Assembly (NCBI GenBank): GCA_913063005.1
Contig: CAJXZI010000135.1
Coordinates: forward strand, 1-5,913
Reading direction: 5' to 3'
DNA length: 5,913 nt
Origin: an uncultured Halieaceae bacterium
GTDB taxonomy: Bacteria > Pseudomonadota > Gammaproteobacteria > Pseudomonadales > Halieaceae
The notes under the pieces are model-generated. The model ran no database searches and was not told where the DNA came from. It saw nothing but the letters and a program-made list of their open reading frames with translations. This document shows, in pieces, positions 1-5,387 of this stretch (its first letter is position 1; each line of letters begins with the position of its first letter). A program made the translations under genes and the position numbers.

Positions 1-1155
1 ATCGCCAACGAAGACGAGTTAAGCGAATATCTCGCAATATTCTGCCACCAGTGTCTGGTCAACCCTCCTCAAATACAGCGCTTCCCTAACCGAGACCTAC
101 ACTTTGTTCTTCGCAGGGAGCTGGCGGCGCTATTCAGAGACGGTAGTCACAGTGCTCAGTCAAAAGACGCCGCGACGAAACTGTCAACACTCAAAACGCC
201 GGCAGGTCGTCTCAAGTACGTCGAAGCGCTAGAGCTGCCCGCGAGCCTTACTGTTGGCATCGCAGTGGCTATTTTGCGCAGAGCGGGCGGTCAGTTTGCG
301 GACACCGTCTCGGATGCTATTGGCCACTGGCAACGCCATTGGCAGTCGCCCGTTCCCTCCTTCGCGCTGGAGCAGAAGACGCTGTCGCAGCTCAAGCAAA
401 AACTCCGGCGTTACACCGAGGCGAGAGACCGACTAGTAATGCATAACCTTCGCTTGGTTTACTCGATCTCCGCGCGATACAAGGGGCGTGGCGTGGGGTA
501 TCTAGATTTGGTCCAGGAGGGAACACTAGGCCTCATTCGCGCCGCAGAAAAATTTGAGTACGAGAAAGGCTTCCGGTTTAGCACGTATTGTTTCAACTGG
601 ATTACGCAGGCAGTTCGACGATACGTGGGCGATGCAGGCACTCTGATTCGCTTCCCTACGCACGTGCAAGAGCAGATCGGTAGATTGTACAAAGAGCGTT
701 ACGCCGAAGAAGCGAGGACTGGTCAGGACGTGGACACCGAGACGCTCGCAGCGAACGCCGGTATGGCTCCTGAAAAAGCCAGAGAACTACTCCAGCTTCG
801 TAACCTCACGGTGTCGCTTGATGCACCCAAATACAATGATGACGATGATCAAAGCATGGTCGACACGCTCGTGGGCGAGACGTTCGGGGAAGCGAGCGAC
901 AATGCAGAACAGCAGTCACTTGGTAAGTTTTTAGGGCACGCAATTTCTCGCCTCGAGGTCAATGAGCGCGAGGTGGTGAGTGCGCGATGGGGTCTGAACA
1001 ATGCGCCACCCCTGAGCCGCGCAGAAATCGCGGACAAACTTGGCGTGAGTCGCGAGTGGGTTAGGCAGCTCGAGCGATCGGCGTTAAAGAAACTGAAGGG
1101 CCAGATTGACGTCCAGAAGACGTTCGACGATTACCAGCAGACCAGTAACTGGTAG
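1..1155 (+). CDS. Sigma-70 family RNA polymerase sigma factor (5' end outside window)
   Basis: It directs RNA polymerase to a promoter class in the cytoplasm. The frame is open from base 1, so 384 codons are visible and the true start is probably upstream; the GTG at 265 is an internal candidate only. Numbering from base 1, region 2 spans about residues 147-222: NLRLVYSI, then DLVQEG with the core-binding helix, FEYEKGFRFSTY, and the promoter -10 reading segment ending IRFPTHV. Region 3 follows (about 227-300) with the RpoD/RpoS-like SLDAP segment and an acidic run. Region 4 (about 314-370) carries a helix-turn-helix, LSRAEIADKLGVSREWVRQLE, for -35 recognition. It resembles the RpoD/RpoS group rather than ECF factors (which lack region 3) or RpoH. 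The first ~120 residues match no sigma region I recognise, and a clear region 1.2 is not visible. It ends TAG, four bases from a convergent gene. Family certain; subgroup and regulon unknown. Confidence 0.88.
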   Translation: MANEDELSEYLAIFCHQCLVNPPQIQRFPNRDLHFVLRRELAALFRDGSHSAQSKDAATKLSTLKTPAGRLKYVEALELPASLTVGIAVAILRRAGGQFADTVSDAIGHWQRHWQSPVPSFALEQKTLSQLKQKLRRYTEARDRLVMHNLRLVYSISARYKGRGVGYLDLVQEGTLGLIRAAEKFEYEKGFRFSTYCFNWITQAVRRYVGDAGTLIRFPTHVQEQIGRLYKERYAEEARTGQDVDTETLAANAGMAPEKARELLQLRNLTVSLDAPKYNDDDDQSMVDTLVGETFGEASDNAEQQSLGKFLGHAISRLEVNEREVVSARWGLNNAPPLSRAEIADKLGVSREWVRQLERSALKKLKGQIDVQKTFDDYQQTSNW

Positions 1156-1187
1156 CGCCTCACATGAGAGACTCAACCGCGGAGTCT
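1132..1187. repeat. Two short inverted repeats at the convergent gene ends
   Basis: ACCAGT-A-ACTGGT (1141-1153) lies in the last codons of the sigma gene; an alternative pairing is TACCAG (1132-1137) with CTGGTA (1149-1154). AGACTC (1169-1174) pairs with GAGTCT (1182-1187) across a 7-base loop inside the last codons of the epimerase. They flank the 4-bp gap between the two genes and could form hairpins in either transcript. Neither is followed by a T tract, so calling them intrinsic terminators is not justified; they may only slow convergent polymerases, or be chance. Confidence 0.3.
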
Positions 1188-2035
1188 ATGTTCGGGTGAC
1201 TGTGGGTGAATCCCGCAGCAATGAGCGCATTGGGGACTACCTTTTGCCCTGTGAGTAATAATTCGTCAGCCATCTCTCCCAGCATTAGGCGCATAACGAG
1301 TGCCGGCATACCTAGCTTCAATAACGTCAGTCTTCGGGCTGATACAGCGTCAGCGAATACGCGATGCGTTACAGGCTCAGGTGCAGTCATGTTCACAGCG
1401 CCCCGGACACCACTGTTCTCCAGGCAAAATCGAATGGCTGCTACCATATCGTCGATATGGATCCAGCTTAACCAATGGCTCCCCTGCCCCATCCAAGATG
1501 ACACACCAAACTTGAACGACTGTGTCATCTGCGGGAAAGCGCCTCCTGTTGCGTCTAGTACAACACCGGTTCTCAGTAATACCAAGCGGGTGGACTCGGA
1601 TTCTATTCTTCGTGCTTCTGTTTCCCAGTCAGCACATAATCGCGCGGAAAAACCAGTGCCCGCGCCATCCAACTCCGTGAACACCTTGTTGTTATCTGCG
1701 CCATAAAACCCAATGGCACTTCCGCTTAGAAATACCCGTGGCATGCCTTTACTCCTAAGTTGGTCAACTAAATCCCGTGTTAGCGCAATACGGCTGTCGC
1801 GGATCTCGTGCTTGTATTGCGCACTCCAGCGTCTGTCGGCAAGCCCAGCACCGGCGAGATTGACTACAGCATCAAGGCCCTCAGGGACATCGGTGAGGCT
1901 CCTAACGAACTGGAGGCTCCCCTGCGATTCCAATGCCTGACGCGTCAATACCGTCACCTCATAACCGTCGGCAAGCATCCCGTTGACCAAGGCACGTCCA
2001 ATTAGTCCCGTGCCACCCGTCACCAATACCTTCAT
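1160..2035 (-). CDS. TIGR01777/YfcH-type NAD(P)-dependent epimerase (SDR family)
   Basis: This 291-residue protein belongs to the extended short-chain dehydrogenase/epimerase family (human SDR39U1, E. coli YfcH), whose substrate is unknown. It is predicted cytoplasmic. Visible landmarks are the N-terminal Rossmann motif GGTGLIG (residues 7-13), NLAGAG (59-64), the SGSAIGFYG segment (104-112) with the active-site-region Ser and Tyr, SWIHIDDM (190-197), and a C-terminal DUF1731-like part (about 243-290) with GEMADELLLTGQKVVP and a GF..SHP ending. The start at 2035 is chosen because the Rossmann strand begins at once (MKVLVTGG) and AAGGA lies 10 bases upstream. A longer frame to 2128 would run through the divergent sirtuin start and adds 31 non-conserved residues. 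Genes of this family often sit near photolyase genes in Proteobacteria, which fits the divergent sirtuin-photolyase pair here. Length is near the family norm of about 300. Confidence 0.9.
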   Translation of the reverse strand: MKVLVTGGTGLIGRALVNGMLADGYEVTVLTRQALESQGSLQFVRSLTDVPEGLDAVVNLAGAGLADRRWSAQYKHEIRDSRIALTRDLVDQLRSKGMPRVFLSGSAIGFYGADNNKVFTELDGAGTGFSARLCADWETEARRIESESTRLVLLRTGVVLDATGGAFPQMTQSFKFGVSSWMGQGSHWLSWIHIDDMVAAIRFCLENSGVRGAVNMTAPEPVTHRVFADAVSARRLTLLKLGMPALVMRLMLGEMADELLLTGQKVVPNALIAAGFTHSHPNIDSAVESLM

Positions 2036-2097
2036 AACCGCTTTATCCTTCATTTTTTTTCTTACAACCACCGGACAGTAATCAACGTATACGTAAA
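2036..2097. promoter_or_regulatory. Compact divergent control region with ACGTATACGT palindrome
   Basis: These 62 bp must hold the start signals for both the epimerase (leftward) and the sirtuin-photolyase pair (rightward), unless transcription starts inside a gene. It contains an 8-T run (2053-2060), a TTACAA that could be a weak -35 (2062-2067), and a perfect 10-bp palindrome ACGTATACGT (2085-2094) ending three bases before the sirtuin ATG. The TATACG within it (2088-2093) is a plausible -10 and would place a transcript start at or next to the ATG. For the leftward gene, AAGGA is the ribosome site. No known operator is recognised. Confidence 0.4.
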
Positions 2098-2946
2098 ATG
2101 CAGCAAACGGTTGAATCACTATCCACATGGCTTCGTCGCATTGAACGTTGGACGGTACTCACAGGTGCCGGTGTCAGTGCAGCGTCCGGGATACCAACCT
2201 ATCGGGATAGAACCGGTCGTTGGCTCAGAGTTAATCCAATACAACATCAAGAATTTGTCGAGTCGCACAGCAAGCGACAGCGCTACTGGGCTCGCTCTAT
2301 GGTCGGTTGGCGAGGGGTTGAAGCAGCACTTCCCAACGCGAATCACCACGGATTAGCCACGCTTGAGCGTTTGGGAAAGGTTGACACGCTGATTACGCAA
2401 AATGTTGACCGACTGCATCAGCGAGCAGGCTCGCAGAACGTGGTCGATCTGCACGGCAGGCTGGATCGCGTAACCTGTCTGAGCTGTGGCACGTACGAGG
2501 CAAGGGATTCGCTTCAGAGCCGGTTATTAGCAGCAAATCCCTTTGTATCCGAGTACAGTCACATAGCGCGCCCCGACGGTGATGCTGATGTACCCGATGA
2601 CTACATATCGCAAACCGTAACGCCCGGCTGTCTCTCTTGCGGCGGCACACTCATGCCTGATGTGGTGTTTTTCGGTGGCACAGTGCCAAAACCACGGGTT
2701 GAGCAGTGTTTCGAGGCCATCGATCGATCGGCCGGATTACTGGTTGTTGGCAGTTCATTACAGGTATTTTCAGGGTTTCGCTTTTGCCGACACGCTCTAA
2801 AACGCAGCATTCCAATAATCATCGTCAACGAGGGACAGACCCGCGCTGACGACATAGCAACCCTCAAAATAGAAACGCAAGGCCTGCAGCGACTGGTTGC
2901 TGCCATTGATGAACTCGAGCCTTCAACAGAGAGAAAAACCGCGTGA
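2098..2946 (+). CDS. SIRT4-type (class II) NAD+-dependent sirtuin
   Basis: Sir2-family enzyme that uses NAD+ to remove acyl groups from lysines or transfer ADP-ribose; predicted cytoplasmic. Visible in its 282 residues: GAGVS (23-27) and GIPTYR (31-36) for NAD binding, TQNVD (100-104) with H107, catalytic His in DLHG (H119), a zinc ribbon of two CxxC pairs (C127/C130 and C178/C181), DVVFFG (188-193), GSSL (218-221) and VNEG (243-246). The NPIQHQEF and RQRYWARSMVGW segments closely match the SIRT4 group and not the SIRT5/CobB desuccinylase pattern. Target acyl group and substrate are therefore uncertain. The ATG at 2098 is the only possible start: no in-frame start codon lies between it and the upstream stop at 2035-2037, and later starts would cut the NAD fold. 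No Shine-Dalgarno sequence precedes it. Its stop overlaps the photolyase GTG, implying coupled expression. Confidence 0.92.
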   Translation: MQQTVESLSTWLRRIERWTVLTGAGVSAASGIPTYRDRTGRWLRVNPIQHQEFVESHSKRQRYWARSMVGWRGVEAALPNANHHGLATLERLGKVDTLITQNVDRLHQRAGSQNVVDLHGRLDRVTCLSCGTYEARDSLQSRLLAANPFVSEYSHIARPDGDADVPDDYISQTVTPGCLSCGGTLMPDVVFFGGTVPKPRVEQCFEAIDRSAGLLVVGSSLQVFSGFRFCRHALKRSIPIIIVNEGQTRADDIATLKIETQGLQRLVAAIDELEPSTERKTA

Positions 2947-4388
2947 GCACAACGATTGTTCTTTTTAGACAAGATCTCAGACTTCACGATCACCCGGCCC
3001 TCACGGCTGCAGCGCAGCGTGGCAGTGTTATCCCCGTATTCGTTTTAGATGATATGGCGTGTGGCGATTGGTCGATGGGTGGTGCCAGTCGATGGTGGCT
3101 GAAACAGAGTCTGCTGAGTCTTGGGCGGACAATCGCTCAAGGGGGTGGAAAGCTCCTCCTCCGCCGAGGCGATACATTGACCGTTTTAAAAGACATCCAA
3201 AGTCAGTCGGGTGCCGACGCGATCTACTTCTCGAGGCAATACCAACCATGGTCAGCTGGTACTGAAAAGGCCATTAACGATACGTTCAGTGGAAGTGGAG
3301 TCGAGGTAAAGCGATACCCAGGGACACTGCTACACGAACCCGGCTCAGTGCTCACTGGCTCGGGTACTGGCTTCAAGGTATTTACGCCCTTTTGGCGAGC
3401 CGCCCTAAAACTACCCGTTGCGATGCCGCTGCCATCGCCCACGGTAAACTGGGCAGATTCGATATCTTCGAGTGAGGATCTCGACGCTTGGCTGTTAGAC
3501 CCAGAAGAGGACTCTCGCGTACCGGACTGGGCAAAAGGATGGGAAAACATCTGGAAGCCCGGTGAGGACGGTGCTCACGGTGCGCTGGAGGCTTTTCTCG
3601 AAGCGCCTGTTGCGCATTATTCTGAGGGTCGTGATATTCCTGCGCGGCGCTACACCTCTCGGTTATCACCTCACCTGAAGTTCGGAGAAATCTCGCCCAG
3701 ACAAGTCTGGGCCTCTGCACAACAACGAAAGCTGTCTGCACCCGAGTGGACCAGTGCCATCGATAAGTTCCTCGCTGAAATAGGATGGCGAGAGTTTTGT
3801 TATCAGCTGATTGATCTGTTTGATGCCATGCCTGATCGCCCCTTCAAGGATCAGTTTGCGGGGTTTCCCTGGGATAATAGCGAGGCGCACCTCAAGGCTT
3901 GGCAATCTGGTATGACGGGCTACCCTATCGTGGACGCAGGTATGCGGGAGCTGTGGCAAACAGGCTTCATGCATAACCGCGTTCGGATGATCGTCGCTTC
4001 TTTTTTAACCAAACATTTACTCGTTCATTGGTTAGAAGGCGAACGCTGGTTCTGGGACTGCCTTTTGGATGCAGACATCGCCTCCAATGCCTGTAGCTGG
4101 CAATGGGTTGCGGGATCAGGCGCAGACGCTGCCCCCTACTTCCGTATCTTCAACCCGATAGCACAGGGTCAGAAGTTCGATCCTGAGGGTGAATATGTGA
4201 AGCGGTGGTGTCCTGAACTCGCTGAGTTGCCGAAGAAGTTTGTGCACGCACCCTGGGAAGCGCCACCAATGACGGTTGCCAGTGCTGGCGTTGAGCTCGG
4301 TAAAAACTACCCTGAACCGATTGTGGACCACAAAACGGCTCGTCAGGGTGCATTAGATGCCTATGAGGTCATCAAAAAAGCCAGTTAA
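2943..4388 (+). CDS. phrB: Class I deoxyribodipyrimidine photolyase (FAD-dependent)
   Basis: Repairs cyclobutane pyrimidine dimers in UV-damaged DNA using blue/near-UV light. 481 residues, the full family length. The N-terminal antenna domain (about 3-165) begins IVLFRQDLRLHDHPAL; the FAD domain follows (about 205-475). FAD and DNA contacts seen include TSRLSPHLKFGEISP (238-252), EIGWREF with E279 and W282 (E. coli E274/W277), GYPIVDAGMR (326-335), MHNRVRMI, and SNACSWQW with N382 (E. coli N378). The electron-transfer tryptophans W310, W363 and W386 correspond to E. coli W306, W359 and W382, so the photoreduction chain is intact. The E. coli folate contacts N108-E109 are replaced by W103-S104, so the antenna cofactor is unclear. 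GTG start overlaps the sirtuin TGA (GTGA); purine-rich AGAGAG (2928-2933) may serve as ribosome site. Not a cryptochrome-DASH. CPD rather than (6-4) activity is inferred from overall similarity. Confidence 0.95.
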   Translation: MSTTIVLFRQDLRLHDHPALTAAAQRGSVIPVFVLDDMACGDWSMGGASRWWLKQSLLSLGRTIAQGGGKLLLRRGDTLTVLKDIQSQSGADAIYFSRQYQPWSAGTEKAINDTFSGSGVEVKRYPGTLLHEPGSVLTGSGTGFKVFTPFWRAALKLPVAMPLPSPTVNWADSISSSEDLDAWLLDPEEDSRVPDWAKGWENIWKPGEDGAHGALEAFLEAPVAHYSEGRDIPARRYTSRLSPHLKFGEISPRQVWASAQQRKLSAPEWTSAIDKFLAEIGWREFCYQLIDLFDAMPDRPFKDQFAGFPWDNSEAHLKAWQSGMTGYPIVDAGMRELWQTGFMHNRVRMIVASFLTKHLLVHWLEGERWFWDCLLDADIASNACSWQWVAGSGADAAPYFRIFNPIAQGQKFDPEGEYVKRWCPELAELPKKFVHAPWEAPPMTVASAGVELGKNYPEPIVDHKTARQGALDAYEVIKKAS

Positions 4389-5173
4389 GCCTCGTCAATA
4401 ATCGCCACCGCGCGTGTCCAGCCAGCAGAACCGCCACGCACCTTATGTGGGAAGCAGCTGACGGTAAAACCATGATCAGGCAGCGCCTCAAGATTGTGCA
4501 TCTTCTCTAGGTGACAGTACCCGATATCGCGCCCTGCTTTATGACCTTCCCAAATTATGCTTGCGTCTTTATCGACCGCATAACGCTCTGCCGTGTAGGA
4601 GAATGGCGCGTCCCAGCTCCATGCATCGGTGCCCGTTACGCGAACACCACGCTCTAAGAGGTACATCGTGGCCTCGTAACCCATACCTGCCCCTGCGTTC
4701 ACGTAATCCTCACTTCCGTACCGCTTACCGGCAGAGGTGTTTACAAGAACAATGTTTAGGGGCTCTAGTGTTACGCCAATTCTCGCAAGTTCAGCCTCGA
4801 CATCACTTGCGGTTACAACATAGCCGTCCGGCTTATCTCGGAAGTCGAGCTTTACACCGGGCTGAAAACACCACTCGAGCGGCACCTCATCAATCGTGAT
4901 CGCGCGTTCTGCACCACCCGCTTTGTTATTCATCGTACTGTGGTAATGGTAGGGCGCATCCAGATGCGTGCCGTTGTGTGTGCACAGCTGAACCATCTCG
5001 ATAGCCCAACCTTCGCTGTCAGGCAGCTCCGATTTATCGAGGCCTTCGAAGAAGTCAGCCATTTGTTCGGCGCCCGCATCGTGGCGGATGTAATCAATCT
5101 TCGGCCGCATAGGTGGCGGATCGCTTACGACGTCGTTTTCTAGGAAAATAGACAAATCGATGAATCGACGCAT
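4385..5173 (-). CDS. Cyclase-family metal-dependent hydrolase (KynB/isatin hydrolase fold)
   Basis: A 262-residue member of the cyclase family (Pfam PF04199), which includes the kynurenine formamidase KynB and isatin hydrolases; these hydrolyse amide or lactam-like bonds using a bound divalent metal. The signature HNGTHLDAPYH (66-76) supplies likely ligands H66, H70 and D72 and catalytic H76. H211 and E223, twelve residues apart, match the spacing of the late His/Glu ligand pair in KynB. GTDAWSWDAP (181-190) is shared by one branch of the family. It is about 50 residues longer than typical KynB and no tryptophan-degradation gene is nearby, so the substrate is not assigned. No signal peptide; likely cytoplasmic. 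The ATG at 5173 has a strong AGAGGAGG site (5180-5187) six bases upstream. Its stop shares the TTAA with the convergent photolyase. Confidence 0.9.
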   Translation of the reverse strand: MRRFIDLSIFLENDVVSDPPPMRPKIDYIRHDAGAEQMADFFEGLDKSELPDSEGWAIEMVQLCTHNGTHLDAPYHYHSTMNNKAGGAERAITIDEVPLEWCFQPGVKLDFRDKPDGYVVTASDVEAELARIGVTLEPLNIVLVNTSAGKRYGSEDYVNAGAGMGYEATMYLLERGVRVTGTDAWSWDAPFSYTAERYAVDKDASIIWEGHKAGRDIGYCHLEKMHNLEALPDHGFTVSCFPHKVRGGSAGWTRAVAIIDEA

Positions 5174-5321
5174 GGTTGGCCTCCTCTGGTTGCGATCAGA
5201 TTAATTGCGATCGTGTCTGACTTTACCTGCAGTGAGCGATGACATCTAACACTTCTGCATCTTGGCAAATCGTGCTGTCAGCACTACTGTTCTCGTCACA
5301 TCAACTTACTGTGAAGCCACT
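5174..5321. promoter_or_regulatory. 148-bp control region upstream of the cyclase-family gene
   Basis: This lies between the leftward hydrolase start and a putative rightward gene start at 5322. It holds the hydrolase ribosome site (5180-5187), a direct repeat TTGCGATC (5190-5197 and 5205-5212) around an ATTAAT core, and an inverted repeat further right. I could not find a convincing leftward promoter; TAAAGT and TAATCT on the - strand are possible -10 hexamers without a good partner. No RNA gene or protein-coding sequence is evident apart from the 3' end of the glyS remnant frame (5306-5321). Confidence 0.4.
5262..5290 (+). promoter_or_regulatory. Possible sigma-70 promoter with inverted repeat in its spacer
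   Basis: TTGGCA (5262-5267, 5 of 6 to the -35 consensus) is followed after exactly 17 bases by TACTGT (5285-5290, 3 of 6 to the -10 consensus, including the key T-A and final T). The spacer contains a 6-1-6 inverted repeat, GTGCTG-T-CAGCAC (5272-5284). The position, about 30 bp before the ATG at 5322, suits a repressed or activator-controlled promoter for the rightward gene. This is a by-eye match and could be chance. Confidence 0.3.
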
Positions 5322-5387
5322 ATGACATCTCTCCGTTCGAAACTGCTGCTTGCAACCGCTGCTTGCCTTAGTTCCGGGGCCTTTGGC
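5322..5387 (+). pseudogene. 5' fragment of a putative secreted-protein gene
   Basis: From ATG 5322 the first 22 codons read as a classic export signal: a basic start with Arg and Lys (residues 5 and 7), a hydrophobic core KLLLATAACL, and a small-residue region SSGAFG. Beyond about codon 22 the frame runs antisense through glyS and stops at 5498, so only the beginning of the original gene remains. A lipoprotein is unlikely because the residue at -3 from Cys15 is Thr. Only weak ribosome-site similarity (GTGAAG) precedes the ATG. It would have diverged from the cyclase-family gene. The identity of the full protein cannot be told from a signal peptide; chance resemblance is possible. Confidence 0.4.
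5345..5366. repeat. 9-bp direct repeat beside the glyS junction
   Basis: GCTGCTTGC occurs at 5345-5353 and again at 5358-5366, 4 bp apart (13-bp period), 20-40 bp from the point where glyS homology ends. In the + frame it encodes part of the signal-peptide-like hydrophobic stretch, which may be sufficient explanation. Confidence 0.4.

Noticed and set aside
265..267. GTG 265 as definite start of the sigma factor
   Set aside because: The same frame is open to base 1 with coding-like content, so the gene is treated as entering from outside; the GTG is kept only as an alternative.
1206..1706. 166-codon + strand open frame antisense to the epimerase
   Set aside because: It is the opposite strand of a well-conserved gene, has no recognisable domain, and is explained by codon bias in the real frame.
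2036..2128. Upstream extension of the epimerase to 2128
   Set aside because: It would overlap the sirtuin start by 31 bp, adds residues with no family match, and the internal ATG at 2035 has AAGGA at good distance and begins the Rossmann fold.
2601..2993. 130-codon - strand open frame over the sirtuin/photolyase border
   Set aside because: It is a shadow of two strongly supported genes and contains no family motif.
2943..4388. Cryptochrome-DASH or signalling cryptochrome
   Set aside because: The FAD-domain motifs and overall match follow E. coli-type class I photolyase, with catalytic Glu, Asn and the tryptophan chain retained.
4389..4430. Terminator after the photolyase
   Set aside because: No stable stem followed by a T run is visible, and the region is the end of the convergent gene.
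5306..5386. glyS interrupted by a simple frameshift
   Set aside because: All three - strand frames after VIRP were read and none restores the RLADAEFF continuation, so the sequence is different rather than shifted.
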